From Owenia fusiformis (taxonomy: Eukaryota > Annelida > Polychaeta > Sabellida > Oweniidae), in the NCBI GenBank assembly GCA_903813345.2, contig CAIIXF020000010.1, positions 17,309,181 through 17,373,180 on the forward strand: a stretch of DNA of 64,000 bases, given 5' to 3'. Positions 45,846 to 59,448 of this stretch are shown here, in pieces. A program made the position numbers and the translations under genes. Numbering within the stretch: position 1 is the stretch's first letter; each line of letters begins with the position of its first letter. Under the pieces are notes generated by a model. The model ran no database searches, had not been told where the DNA came from, and worked only from the letters and a program-made list of their open reading frames with translations.

Positions 45846-48800
45846 AACAAACAGGCTTGCCGCAAAAATGGTCCCTTTTAATATCAATCCGTCTCTCCAA
45901 AAAAGCATGGATACGAACCCTAAATCAACACGTTTTTCAAAATGTTATAGAATATATATATAATCACCAAAATTTGTTATCTTTAAAATTAGGCATTTCA
46001 ATTCTATTCTACTTTTGAGGAATTTTTATATATCTTGTTGTATAATTCATTCATGCTTGACTTCTTTTACCTTATCCATTTTAGATCCGGTCTACAGTAT
46101 ATTTTTATATTTTTTATTAGTATCATGGTATAATGCTATTCTAGTCTATCTCTAATTCTAACTAATCTTAGCTGCAACTGCAACAGCTGAACAAAGCTGA
46201 GATATGAAGCTGAATCCAAATGTATGTTTGATATTAAACATTTAATCATAAACCATCGATTATCTCCTGAAATTTGTTATCATGAATACCTCATTGCCTT
46301 TCTGATCTTAGAGTGTCTGGCCATCGAGTGTTTGCTTCAGAATCATCTACGCCACGCAATGTGAAACTTTCTTGTTGCATGCTTATCAGTGATGACTAAT
46401 GTGATCGAGAAATATCAATATTATAAGAGCGAATCTATTGTGGCATTAATTAATTTGAAATGGCATTGTGAAATAAAAAGTTTTTTTTGCACTGAGTAAA
46501 TCATTTAAATTAACTATACCACACTTCAATACTAGGTTACAACTTCTAAGTTGGTCATGTTTAGTCTAACGGTAGAGTCAGCACATGTGTACCTCTCAGC
46601 TCTTACTACTAGTATATGAACTTTTTTGCATATTCTGTTTATAAATGATGTTCACACGCGAAAACTGCCGGATGACTTTCAGACATCGTTGAGGATTTTT
46701 TGGCGGCCATTTTGAATTTTCATACGTGTTTGCATTTGCATCCATGAGCAAGATATATACTCTACATCTATACATCTATATATTATGCTTTTTCAACAGT
46801 ATTCATTTGAGTATATGTATACGTATAATATGTTAAGTTTCAAAAATGTTTCTGAACAAAAAGCATGCAGTATTTCAAGATGGCCGCCAGTCTGGAAATT
46901 CATTTGCGACTCATTTCCTCAAATAATATCAAATAAATTTTCATCGGTTTCCTACAAAGAACAATCTTCTGTGTCTTTAGTCTTTGGTCTTCAGTCTCTG
47001 TGTCTCCAGTAAGATATACCAACTGTTATGGTCAAACTGTAACCTACATAACAATTATGTTGTTTAAGAATCATTTCTTCGGTGATCTAGTCTTGAAAAT
47101 GAATCCGACATTTTTGGCATGTAGAAGCCATACAATATGGAATACGCAAAAAGTCTTGATATATCATATGAAGGTTATCTCCAAAAGAGTCCACAAGGCA
47201 CTTTAAATAACGGTAGACTAGATAAAAATAAGCGTGTCAACATGTTGGGAGTGAATTCGCAGTAAAACATGATTACGTGTAGCTTGTATCTGTAACAATA
47301 AACAAAACTGAACAGATCATGTTGTCAAGGGATCAAAATATCTGAAATCTTGAGAAAAGTACTTAGAACTTGAGATATTTAGTAAACTCGAACTCTGGTA
47401 TCAATTTGGATGCATTCCAGTGATTTCCCCATCCAGAGTCCAGTTTTGAACCGTTCTTCATAAACAAATATATATTAATTTGCAATCGTAGCTCAACAAA
47501 AAATGTTGTTTTTAACGCCTTTGCTAATTGTATCTTGTTGAAGCATCCTACCCCCAAAACAGCCCTCATTGACAGTATACGTTGAAATCTCACTTTACGA
47601 TTGCTCGAGCAAACTGTTTACTGAAATGCTGTTCTTGTTTCGAAGAAAAAACAAATACTTTAAAAAAAATTCGACCTATCTTTATAACTCTGACTTTGAA
47701 TTAACGCTTTGAATTAAAAGCTTTTAAGAATTTAGGCAATATTTTAAAATAGCTATGGTAAGGGGGTTCACTTTAAATAATTTGAAAACTCATCGGAGAG
47801 TTGATTTTTCTGATTTTCTGATATTTCGGGAAAAGTCCAAGCAAATTCCAGAGGAATTCGTCATGGACAGCTCCCGTGAACATGTCATCAATGAATTTTT
47901 ATGAGCCTGAGAGGAATTAAACATTGAAACTTTCAATTGTGAGAGGAAATTGACATGGAAAATGCTCAAAAAGGGGGTCTTTGGCACGCACATATAGGTA
48001 TTAAGAGATATATTGGAGTGGAACCCCCGGGCATAGTATACAAACCATCGATTCAACACTTCTTAACATTGTGATAACTAAAGAAAAAATGAATGGTATT
48101 TAGATTTATAAAGTTAGATAAAACATCTGATTGTTGCAAAAGTGAAACACGACGACGGTGTCATGATTGCAGATAATGGCGATATGAGAGAAAGGAAATA
48201 ACAATAAAAACGATTATTAAAATCAGTAAATGTTAACAGCCGGACGGGTGTCAGATTGCTCTTCATTAATATCATGTCACGGCTTGTTTGTTACAGTAAG
48301 TAGTAGAAAATTAGTTGAAATTGAAAAATCGTAGGATAGATCCAAATATAGATCGGGCCTGGGTTAAAGTGTCCTCTCAGAGAACTAGCGAGCATACGGA
48401 AGCCGTCAAGCATACACGAGGTGTGCGTAGCCTACACACTGGTCTTATCATGTGGGATATTAAATGGTACGACATTGTGGTCTCACCCGATGCTATCAAA
48501 CTGTATCTCAATTATAACAAAATAGTTATTTATTTATTAAATAAGAGGCGTGTATTTAAGAAGAGGACAATTATACCTTTTAAAATAGTTATTGAATAAG
48601 AGGCGTGTATAAGAGGCGGACGATTATAATTAGAACTTTTTAAAATAGTTATTGAATAATTAGCGTAAGGCGAACAATTTGACCTTCTATAGAATCGTGC
48701 TAAGGGCCTTCACCTTCATGATAAATTTACACAAGTGATAAATGAATGAGAAAATTTATAGCTTGAGCTTATTGCTTCTGGGGGTTCTTGTGATTTTAAA

Positions 48801-49539
48801 TCATTGATGATTAGAAAAAGTAGTTTGTAATCGAGAGGGAAAACTACCCCTCCCTGTCAAAAAGGTTATCTTGAATCCTCCATTGACATTTTCCCGTTTA
48901 CCACTGATATAAGAGCTTATAAATTGTCTCAAATGTAGATTTTATTGTCTTTTGAATGCGAAATAAATGTCAACTAAAATCGGCAGAAAATGCATTGAGA
49001 TTTTCTTAATGTCTTATTTTACCGACGGATTCTTCTTGATATAAATTACAGAATCGAAATTGAAAATTGTTTATTGATGACGAAATGTCATAAAATATGA
49101 TTGCGTTCGGATTTATTACAATTTGATGGATATGGCAACATAATATGAGATGAAATTTTAATAAACGCCTAACTCGTGTGTCTGTGCCAACAATAGATAT
49201 AGTAATAACAGATGTAATGACATATCCTATTAATAAAAGGATTTATTATCGTTTAGCTGATTCATCATCCCAAAGTACTTTTTTCGAAAGATGTTGGTAT
49301 ATATAAGATATAGGTTTTAAGTAATTATCTCTCGTACAAGTGAGGTGTCAGGTTTTGATATGTCTTAAAGATGCATTATGTCATAGGTTTCTCCCCCAGA
49401 CAATCAATGATGTCCTATTGTTATTGCTCATATAATATCTCACATACCATGGATATATCTTGAGAATAACTTTTGGGTATATTATTGCCGATATATCGAA
49501 AATAATCAACAGAACAACCAAACTCCAGAATTAAACACA

Positions 49540-49913
49540 ATCGATTCCTCGGCTAGCGAGGGGAATCCCCATTAAGCCACACAAGCGCCCACAAGCGCCT
49601 TGAACCAGGCAGCCAATCAGGTTTATGATAAACAAATTCAACGACCAATCAGATAACAGGAGGACTTTTGGACTTTCCCGGTATATTCAAACTTCAGACT
49701 GAATTAATTTCTTCGAAAATAATTAGATCGGCCAGCACAATCGCAAAATTAACACTGAAAGAGGGGGACTTGGGACTTCTTACATCTCAACGGTGGGCGG
49801 TATGTATAGCATGCGCCCCTGCTGAGAGGGCAGATATAATGGATCCTTCCCCTACCGGGAAAACTATAAATGGCCATTTTGGAAACAAATGTCCATGTCA
49901 TGAATGGTGAAAA
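49540..49913 (+). other. Possible promoter or orphan exon with two CCAAT boxes
   Basis: Two AGCCAATCAGG / GACCAATCAG motifs occur at about 49611 and 49643, followed within 30 bp by an 80-codon open frame (49668-49910). The stretch is less AT-rich than its surroundings. I do not recognise the protein, and a good donor is not obvious, so this may be an unannotated promoter or a chance frame. Confidence 0.25.
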
Positions 49914-50047
49914 ACCTTGAGATTATGTATCTGTAGTTCAAGACTACCATTTTAATTTATTAGTGCAATTTTGCATTAAAACGCTGAGATGTCTCTTCGG
50001 ATAGATTTCTTTTAAATTTGTGATATACATTTGGGAACTACAGTGTA

Positions 50048-50672
50048 CAAGGATTGGTATCGATATGGAGAACTGAATTCAACAATGTTTTTCTTATTTA
50101 GAAACTTTTTTTGTTAACATTTTTTGTTTTTCTAGTGCAATTGTTTTTGCTCCTTTCTACCAATTCTTGAGAATGAAATAAAATGTCTAAATCTGAACCT
50201 TGTTGGAACAAAATAGCATACACAACATGTTTTTAGACCTCTCAATATTATAGTTATACAAATGAATTTTTGGTTGATTTAAAAAAATATTCAAAAAATT
50301 AAAACAAAATCCCCCAAAATAGATAAAAATCAAGAAAAACATTTTATTTCATTAACAAGATACTTTTTTAAAATCAACCAAACCAAAATTTCCTTTGTAC
50401 AATTACAATATTGAGAGACCTAAACATGTTGTGTTTATGTCGTTTTGTTCCGATGTTTCACTCTGGAAACATGATACCAAGAACAAAACAAGTGTTTGAT
50501 GTGTTTTCTAAAACAATATAGATGAAAATATATATATCTTTTTCAAATTATATTGTTACCATTCAAAAGATGACCATTAAATTGACGATGTGTTAAATTT
50601 TTAGATTTTTTATATGACTGGTTTAAGAGATACGTGTGTTCAAAAAGTTCTCCATATCGATACCACTCCTTT
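50048..50672. repeat. Foldback MITE with GGTATCGATATGGAGAAC arms
   Basis: GGATTGGTATCGATATGGAG faces CTCCATATCGATACCACTCC. Inner matches (CACAACATGTTTTTAGACCT and AGACCTAAACATGTTGTG; TTTTTGGTTGATT and AATCAACCAAACC) continue to a centre near 50310. Arms of about 300 bp, diverged. Confidence 0.75.
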
Positions 50673-51229
50673 CCTCGTGTTATTTTCAATTAGAGATTTT
50701 CCCATCCCCGTGTGGCACTTCGTGAAATCCAGACCTTTTCTCGCACACTGATAAATACATTGGATTTTTACTCAATTATTGAATACAATTTGACGTGTAA
50801 TTCAATTAAAATACAACATGAAGAGTGTCAGTTGCTTTCTAAACAGTTCAACTTAGTCCTAGCTGTCTTTATTATTGACAATCTGTTTTACACATCAAAC
50901 TAAGTGTTTTTGTAAGGTGCATGTGTTAAAAGTGTTATGTGCAGTAAACACGATACAAATATATGGCATATTTCGCAACGAATATAGCATATACTCACTA
51001 ACCAATGAAGAACATGATAAGGAAGTACGTGACCGAATCAACAGTAGAGTGCACTGAATATATCAACTAATGCTGAAGTATCAATCGGCAATACGTAATA
51101 AACTTAATAAATCTAGGATTTATATATTAGTACTCGAAGCACTATCTCTATTGGTAATCCAGCGTAGTTTTGCATTAAGAGTCGATTCTCGCAACCAATC
51201 AAAACAAGGCTTTCTAATTCTGTATCACG

Positions 51230-51400
51230 TTTTCACTTGCGGTATATGTTATACTCACCTGCGGTAAATGGCATATTCCGCAAGTGAATATCGGGTATTC
51301 ACTGCTGAATATGCCATACTCACCTGTGGAATATGCCATATACCGCAGGTGAGTATGGTATATTCACCCGTATCGTAAATACCACGCAACCATAAATATA
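51230..51400. repeat. Cluster of alternating TATTCAC/GCATATTCC short inverted repeats
   Basis: The motifs ATGGCATATTCCGCAAGTGA, ATGCCATACTCACCTG and ATGCCATATACCGCAGGTGA alternate in orientation. Related motifs lie at 50960-51000 (GGCATATTTCGCAACGAATA) and 51405. It looks like a decayed foldback element. Confidence 0.55.
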
Positions 51401-51803
51401 TGCCATATTTCCCGTAACAAAAAGGAAAAAATCAGTAACTCTCCTATTAGTAAGAATTACAAAACATAGTTTGCACAGACTCAAGAGCGTTATTAATCAC
51501 AAAGGAAATAAATCCCAAATATCCCAAACTACGATCCGAAGCATAGAGAAAGTTGTTATTTAAAACAATGTATATGTAACTTTGGATGTGATTTACCAGA
51601 ATTCATACGTAATTAAATTTTATTAATTAAAGGGAGTGGTATCTGTGATTTTGATTCAAAAATACATCAACATTTTTTTATTCGTAAAGATCTGCAATTG
51701 TAGATTGTATTCAAAGAAAAGAAAGTCTCTATCAAATGATAGTGTAAGTTACAAGGCATCGTGAGTTTAATATTTTGGGGTGTTTTAGGATCCGAAGTAG
51801 TCA

Positions 51804-51900
51804 GTCATCCTTTAAATGCTTGGCTCCAAACATCATCCACTCTGCTCCCACCTTCCGCAGAGAGGATGAAATCCAAAGCCATGCGGTCGGAGGATGGTGA
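51804..51900. repeat. Short palindromic element, CATCCT..GGAGGATG type
   Basis: GTCATCCTTTAAATGCTTGG faces CCATGCGGTCGGAGGATGGT. Same layout as 3340-3475 and 62482-62585. Confidence 0.4.
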
Positions 51901-52629
51901 TTAATCTAATCATTGTTGTTTTACGATTCAGCCCTCATTCTCTCATGAATATACAACATATACGTTTTTTTATTTAACCTGATATGAATGTTGTTGCCAT
52001 TGATACGGCAACAAACAATGCAATGACATTATCATTACTAATACAGTTCTAGTATGACATTAAGTCGATCTCAAAACAACTTACTAATTATCAGATCAAT
52101 TATTATTTACATGAAAAATGTATTCAATGTATTTAAATATTATTCCTATTTCAAATGCCATTCGCTATGGATAATAGCTTTTTAATGGTGTAATAACTAT
52201 TCAAATGTGCCAAGTATGTCTCAGCTGGAATCAACTTGGAGTATTTTAGTGCATTAATTCAAAGAATATGGCCAACTGGGCTGTTTTACAGTGCAATAGT
52301 TTCATAATAAACTGAGCAGTGCCATTACTAGTAAACGTGTGACGTCATCACAGTGCATTATGGTTTCATAAGGAAATGAACTAGTTTGTTTTCTATAAAA
52401 AAGTGCTAATATATTTAAATTGCAATAAAGAATCCCGTATCATTTATTTATAAGCATTCATGCATGCATTTGTCAATCTTGATAATATACTCGGTCTCCA
52501 CCCTCGTGCATCATTTGTACAGGTTAGTATATAATATAGACATGCACTCATGCTTTTAAAGTTCCAATAAAGAATGATACTAAATTCTTTATTCCTTTAA
52601 AAGTGATGACATATTGTTGGGTCTCTTTT

Positions 52630-53037
52630 TGTGACGGCGGTTGGAATGGCGGTTGGTGGTTGGTGGTTGGCGTAGTTACAAATTCTTACAACTTCTAATA
52701 ACTTTAACAAATACTATTGAGACAGACTTAATTTTTTTCTCAAATCATCTACAAGTTATCAGAAGTTCATATCTGACTAAGGTTTGACCTTCAATTGTCT
52801 TCTCAAAGTCGAAAAGGTCAAAATGTTTTCAGCTTCAAATTGACCGATTTACTTTTTCAAAATCATCTACGAGTTATCAGAAGTTCAAATTTGAATTTAG
52901 AATTGAGATTTCATCTCCAACGCCCTTCTTAGGGTCAAACAAGTCTATTTTGAACTTGCATCAAATTGACTATATTTTCAAAATCACCTACAAGTTGGTG
53001 AGCAACTAGGTGGTGACATTTTGTCATGTTAATGCCT
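52630..53037. repeat. Dispersed repeat, copy 2 of the 29244-29750 family
   Basis: Shares TGTGACGGCGGTTGG, GGTGGTTGG, TCATCTACAAGTTATCAGAA and the end GGTGGTGACATTTTGTCATG with 29244-29750, in the same orientation. Confidence 0.65.
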
Positions 53038-53894
53038 TGTTCTGTATAATTACATTCTTACTTTTAGGGCTATTAGCCTTTCACATGCTCTCTTAATATA
53101 AAATATTATAATATCTTTGACGATGGATGGTTCTTCGTTCCCTTTCCATTCAGTGTTTGTGTGTAAATTAGTCAACTATATAAGCTCACTCTGTAGATGA
53201 AGTACGGACATTGACATCATAGACCATAGGGGGGGGGGCAAAACGGGACATTTTCAGCGGTTTACACGTGCAATGAGTCGTGTAAGTAGAAAGATAGCTT
53301 GTTGAGCTATTATGCTTGTCTCAAATGTTAGGAACATCATTACTCTGAATGATTGCACCGAGAAGATAACTCGTATCATGATTGTCTGGTAGGTAATCCG
53401 GGGCAAAATGAGATTTTCCGGTGCAAAACTGGACAAGCTATGGAAAAAATTAAAGATACATTGTAGGTTTGATTATACATTGTCAAATAGTATCGCTAAT
53501 ACTATTAATACGATACAGAGTGGGCCAAAATACCTATTTTCATTTCTCTATACAGTTTTGATAATATTTAATGGAACAAATGTATGTAGTAATTATACTA
53601 ATGCCTCAAATGTACAGTAAGTAGGTCGACGTCTTATAAAGTATAACTATCCCGACAATATTCTGAAACTATTTCCAAATAAAAAGCAAAAATATTTAAT
53701 ATGTAAAAAAGAAAGATTGGATTGGTTCCAATATGCGAGGCATAACTAAAATATCAGTATACAATAACTCAGATGCGAGTAGGTAGTTACCAGTTTCACC
53801 ACCAGGTGGCTAATTCTGGTCAGATAGCATGGGAGGTAAAGAAAGTTCCCTTTAAATAAACTTGAAAATTCATCAGTTTTAGTGGTCTAATTTT

Positions 53895-54045
53895 CATATC
53901 ACCTTTATGTATCAAATATAGTTATGGAAATTAAAATATGTCAAGTAAAAGAAAATTTTATCTGTCCAATACAAGAAAAGATATTTCACTTTTTGTGATT
54001 TTATAACATGGGGCCAATGGGGAATCTCAATAGAAGTCACATTCT
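53895..54045. repeat. Dispersed repeat, copy 2 of the 18805-19010 family
   Basis: Matches the snurportin intron 1 copy in CTTTTTGTGATTTTATAACA and ATGGGGAATCTC, then AGAAGTCACATT. Confidence 0.55.
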
Positions 54046-57000
54046 CGACAGAACAGGTCAAGCATTGCAAGCTAAAATACACCTAATAAATATATACAAC
54101 GCTTATTTCATTTTAAGATGACAAATCTGGGAAGATAGATTTCACCTTCTGAGACTGAGCTTATTGTACTAAGTAACAATGCTTGAAAAATAACTTCAAG
54201 CTCGAGTTAAGCAAATTAACGTATTGATTGTCTGTAAATCATTCAGAGACTAGGATGTTAACCTCATAGATCTCCGATCTTCTTTTACAACCTAAAAGGT
54301 GAACAATCTTTCAAGCAAAATTGATATTTACTTTCTCTTCGTAAGTGATAATTTACAAAAAATATATTTATAGGCCATAAAGGATCCATAATTTAAATTC
54401 ATTAAAGGTCAGGCTGATTTTAAAACCAAGTCAGTCTTTCTGTATTATCTTCTTATCCAATGCGAATGAAAAACTACAAATGCATGCGTCAACACTTTTT
54501 AGTTTCACCGACACCCACGCGAGTGTTTCGAAACGGGAACCGGCAAAAACAAGAAACGCTTTTCCAAACGATAAGCCATGTTTTTGAGAAACCACAGAAC
54601 TGTCAATTATCATCTGCTTGGATGATGGAGATGCCCATCTGACCACAAATCAACATCGATCCTTCATTCTAACTTCAACATCAATATTTAGAGATGTAAC
54701 TGAGCTTACACAAAATGGACAGCTGCATGCTCGCCTATCATTTCACTTTCAAAATGTCCAAGCCTTTTATGCGTATGACCATACATTAAAATGTATATTA
54801 TATGAAGTTGAGTACTTCTCAAAGATGATAATAAGACTACATCTTGGTGCCCAACTGAATCAGTTCTTGATCTCTAATCTATTTTCCACTTCAACAGCCA
54901 TATACAAACACTCAGCTGGGAGGAATACTCCGTTGTAATTTTCATTTGTTGGTTATCAAATATGCTTTAAGTGCTCAATGTAGGGATATTCAATTGATCA
55001 CTTTCTTACATGGAAAACTGTCATAACAATTTGTATTGTCGAGTTTCTTCGTTTTGTACATCGGTAATAAAATGCTAGATATACCCAAGAGATATATTAA
55101 GAGATACTAAGGGGGTGTACCAATTTGGGGAGACTGGGTCAAAACAGAACAAGAGGTAACATTATATTAAAAAGATTACAAAACACTTCGAACGCATCTT
55201 ATGAAAATGATCACAGACATGGATGTGACGTGTATGCATTTTGCCTCAATTAATAGAATAAATCAACTGGGAGAAAATTGTGTTTGATTTTTCGAGAGAA
55301 CCTTTTCTGCATCTCACAGTTCACATTTCATTTCTCTCAGCGATAAAAAGATGATACATGGTTCATTATTTCCAATTAGGACCATTTTTCCAAAAATTTG
55401 AAATGATGCCATGTGCGCTCATGTATTATTAGGCAAAACATTAAAAAGTCGCCCACCCTGCAGGAACAGTAATTGATTAGTATTTAGATATGTAAATCCA
55501 CCTTGGGTCCATGGCTGCAATATCAACGGAGTGCAAAGCTTGATACTTGAAGTAACTCAGAAGACCGGTATTTTCTTGTGTTCATTTAATCAGGCCCCTT
55601 CTGTTGGTAATAGAGAAATTTCGCTATAAATTATTTGGAGACGAAATGAAAAATAATGGCCCTAGGGGCTCATCAATAAATAGACCGAGAACTTGAACAA
55701 CATAGAAGATAATTTACAACGAGCATATGTGTTAAATCCTGCTGCGAATTCATTTCACTTGAAAGGTTGTCAGTCCGGAAATAGATTCATTGCACCTAAA
55801 AATCGAAGTAATTTGCAACGTTAAGACTATCACGATGGAAAATGGAAATGTAATAATATCTTTGGAATTTATGTGATAAATATTGCAAATGTTTTGCACC
55901 GGCTGTTTATTATCAAACTTATGACAATACCCTATATAATACCCTTTTGAATTTCATTAGTTAGTTGAAACACATATTGGATTGTAGGATATATTTCATC
56001 GATCGTGCAATACATCCATTCACAACAATCGTAATAAAAAAAACTGGAAAACTGAATAAGACCACACCAAGATGATGAAGAAAAATATCATGAGTACGTA
56101 ATTTGTCTTTGTCAGTTCAGAAATGGATTTCGCTTTAATAATTGCTACACGAAGAAATCCTTAGTTAAGAAATGGATTTTCGTTTTAATAATTTTACACG
56201 AAAAAAGCTTATCTTAATATAGGGCTGATAACACTACGACGCCAGTGCCCTATCGGATATATGATTCCAAAATCATTTAGTCTTAGGCTTTAAAGGAAAC
56301 GTTCTTAGTCAAAACGGGTAGAATTTCTAATTAATTGATGTATTATTCAGGTGGGTCTCAGGCGAAATGCCATTTTTTCTATCAATCATTCACTTACCGT
56401 CTGCAAACAACCAGATCTTAAACTCCGCAGACTGTATAACACGGAAAATAAACAAAACGAAGGGAAACTCAGGATTACAATTACAGCATGGAATTCGAAC
56501 GAAACACGAAAGTACATCGTGTACACCTATTCTGCTACACGAAATATTCCTCGCGTAACAACATGGACGGACTTTCGCCTGGAATATGTCAGTGTGGCGC
56601 AAATATGCCAATTCTAACATTTTACGCAATCTCCGCCATAAGTCTGAAAAATTGAAAGTTCCTTTTGATAGAGTACCTTGACGTGTTTGATTTGTTCCTC
56701 AATTACAATAGGTCGGAAATACATGATAAAGTTAAAATATCTAAGTATAATATAATAGTATACAGCCTAGTTTTGGTCCTCCGAATCACAAAAGGTCAGA
56801 AATGGATGATAGAGTTAAACCATAAACAGGGTTTGAACTATTGTCCTAAACGACAGTCTTTCGATGGTCAAACTTAGGGTGGGTAGTGTAGCAATTAACA
56901 TTTTATCGATTTAGAAAAATATTATGTTTTTCCGCAATATTCCGGAATAAATGAGTCATCAATTTTTAGCTTATTGCGGCATGATCGAAATATCTCATAT

Positions 57001-57549
57001 CACAAAAATGACTGAAAAATTGATTTCAGATTGATTGAAAAAACTCGGCAAACTCTGAAAACGAAGAAGTAGAGTATTCCATTCGTATCTTACTTTTGCA
57101 ATCGTCCATGTTGTTGAATGTCGGTTCCTCGAATAACAGCATAGGTTTACTGTAACTAAAAATAAATAAAGCCGCAGACACGTTTAGTTGCAAAGTTAAA
57201 GAAAAGGAGTTATTCGAACAGCTAAGTACAATATGGAAATTAAAAATAAAAGTGATGGATAAATGATTAATACGTTCTAACAGTATAGTTCAAGGAACAA
57301 CAGAACTCCCCCTCAGCAACTGTCCATATATTGTATATATTATCCTTATATTACGCTCTCTTGACGCAATGCAGATGTCACTTTGGATATACCAGACATG
57401 CTAGAAATCAGGGAAATTCCACAGTAAATTACTGGAAGGACGAAAAGCCACATACATTGAACAATGGAACGGTGCAGTAATATCGATCGATGAAAACAAT
57501 ATTAAGTTGTAATTTAAATGCTATGCTTGATAAATTAAAGTAAACACGT

Positions 57550-59448
57550 ATGCGACATGTATTTTCAGTGGATACAAACGATATACCTGTAAATGACACA
57601 ATTCAGTGTAAGGGCATAATTTCGGAAGTATACACCTCTAAAATGTCACATGCTTCAAACATTGAGATTCGTAATTTAACAACGGAAGAACTATACAGCT
57701 CAATCGAAAAACTAGCCAAGGATTATCAAACATATAAAATAGGAGAAGCTATCAATTGTTATCTTCTTCCAATGATCATTCCTTTAGGTTTAGTAGGGAA
57801 TATATTATCGCTGATGGTAATGGTTCAACTACACAACCGACGGGTGAAGATGTGTCGGTATCTCGCCATCATGGCCATCACGGATACAATTACATTGCTC
57901 ATTGGTGTTTTTTACTGGACCGTGACTTGTATTCAAAGTAGAAATGTCAGCAGTTTGGAATGTAAATTAGAAGTTTATTTTCTCCATTTGGGGACCACGT
58001 ACAGCGTATTTGTAATAGTTGCGATGACGTGTGATCGATTTACTGCCATCAAAGCACCGTTCAAACGCTACATGTGTATGAAAGAGTGCAAACTTAGAGT
58101 TATTCTTACAGGTGGTTTTCTGTTCTTGGTTGTATACAATTTACCTCATCTATGGACCACCAGTGTAATGGCCAATGGGATATTCTGCGAAGGTGCATCT
58201 ACTGTTGACACAGTCTCAAGGGTGTTTTCGTGGGCTAACATTTGCCTTGCTGTACTTTTTCCATTTTTTGTGCTCCTCGCGCTGAATGTAACGATAATTC
58301 TTGAAGTTCGAAAAAGCAGACGATTTTTTCAGTGTTTTGGTGCAGTAAATATTGGAAGTACTGGATCATTATACAGCCGACATTCACAAAGACAGGTCCA
58401 TATAGAACAAGGTATTAACTTACAACGGTATAAAAGAACGAAGTGCAACAAACCAAACGATTGTCCCACAAAAGAAAGATACGAAATGCAGCGTATTGTT
58501 GAATCTGATGACGAAGGAAATATTGATATTAACCTCGGTGATCAGAAAGGTGTACTTGAGCTCAATATGACAGAACATATCAATCATTTAAAAGAAAACG
58601 AGGTAACCACTGATATCACACGTGGCTGTATCAAGGGGAATAAGGAAATCAATATCATTTCTGATATTAATAGGCCCGATTCCTCTAATGGACACGTTGA
58701 CCTTCAAAATCATACGTTAGAGTTTAATGAATTGCAACCAAATCTACAATCTCTGGATACTGATCGGAATGGTCTTAAAGAAAAATGTCTTGACTCTAAA
58801 GATGATTTGTTATATTTACAACGCAAAACATCCAAAATGCCTCGTACACCGAGATACACACGAGAGAAAAACCATAATTACAAAGTCTCGGGGCATATAC
58901 CTAAAAGCCTTGGCGAGTTCACCAACGGTCAAGAAAATAAACACCATGCGACCCCTTTGCTCTTGGAAAGTACAAATAAAACAGAGAAAGGCAAGGAGAC
59001 TTGTCCGAAAATCATAACTGAACATGAACCGCCAGATTCACCAATTCAACTATTTTCGAACCATGTGTCTCCTCCGCCGAGTCCTTCTACCTCACTTCCC
59101 AATCATCACACCCATGGTGCTGATCACGGACATCGGAATAGGGACGCTCAGTTGACCTTTATGCTCCTGGCAGTCACCTTTACATTCCTCGTTCTCTCCC
59201 TTCCCCAATACCTGCGCTATATAATCTACGCCATATTGGATAAACATGCATCGCCGGAGGTGTATGCAACATATATGCTAATCTACCACATAACAAATAA
59301 GCTATTCTTTACGAACGCATCTGTGAACTTTTATCTGTACTGTCTGAGCGGATCAAGATTTAGAAACGACATTCGAAATATTTTCTCACGGAGGAAAGCG
59401 TGCTATGTTAGCTGTAGAAGCTCAGTGATAAGTAATTCCGGAAAGTGA
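57550..59448 (+). CDS. Intronless class A GPCR, orphan, with very long third intracellular loop
   Basis: A single 632-codon frame with seven hydrophobic helices. TM1 carries GLVGN (residues 80-84); TM2 LAIMAITD with the conserved Asp; TM3 ends MTCDRF (159-164), a DRF variant of DRY; Cys residues in ECL1 (LECKL) and ECL2 (IFCEG) could form the usual disulfide. TM5 has LFPFF. TM6 (about 534-560) has LSLPQY instead of CWxP, and TM7 carries NASVNFYLY (589-597) in place of NPxxY. This pattern resembles invertebrate peptide-type receptors such as FMRFamide-like ones; the ligand is unknown. The N-terminus (about 67 aa) has NDT, NLT and NVS glycosylation sites. The third intracellular loop spans about 260-531, charged, Asn/Lys-rich, ending in a Pro- and His-rich segment (SPPPSPSTSLPNHHTHGADH). 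It has no intron, so a retrocopy origin or a lineage expansion is possible. Confidence 0.9.
   Translation: MRHVFSVDTNDIPVNDTIQCKGIISEVYTSKMSHASNIEIRNLTTEELYSSIEKLAKDYQTYKIGEAINCYLLPMIIPLGLVGNILSLMVMVQLHNRRVKMCRYLAIMAITDTITLLIGVFYWTVTCIQSRNVSSLECKLEVYFLHLGTTYSVFVIVAMTCDRFTAIKAPFKRYMCMKECKLRVILTGGFLFLVVYNLPHLWTTSVMANGIFCEGASTVDTVSRVFSWANICLAVLFPFFVLLALNVTIILEVRKSRRFFQCFGAVNIGSTGSLYSRHSQRQVHIEQGINLQRYKRTKCNKPNDCPTKERYEMQRIVESDDEGNIDINLGDQKGVLELNMTEHINHLKENEVTTDITRGCIKGNKEINIISDINRPDSSNGHVDLQNHTLEFNELQPNLQSLDTDRNGLKEKCLDSKDDLLYLQRKTSKMPRTPRYTREKNHNYKVSGHIPKSLGEFTNGQENKHHATPLLLESTNKTEKGKETCPKIITEHEPPDSPIQLFSNHVSPPPSPSTSLPNHHTHGADHGHRNRDAQLTFMLLAVTFTFLVLSLPQYLRYIIYAILDKHASPEVYATYMLIYHITNKLFFTNASVNFYLYCLSGSRFRNDIRNIFSRRKACYVSCRSSVISNSGK

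Larger units (their letters stand above)
42617..57549. other. 15-kb gene desert rich in MITEs
   Basis: Between the zinc-finger gene and the GPCR no conserved exon is recognised. It includes the zinc-finger 3' UTR and repeats at 43051-43701, 44433-44675, 45549-45845, 50048-50672, 51230-51400, 51804-51900, 52630-53037 and 53895-54045. The open frames are short and lack family resemblance. 46000-49500 and 54050-57500 look like unique non-coding DNA. Confidence 0.55.

Noticed and set aside
46560-46620. TAGTCTAACGGTAGAGTCAGCAC-like stretch as a tRNA
   Set aside because: No matching acceptor stem, B box or anticodon arm could be folded.
58727-59025. Frames of 69-96 codons within the GPCR third loop
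   Set aside because: Shadows of the 632-codon frame, which is continuous and has all seven helices.
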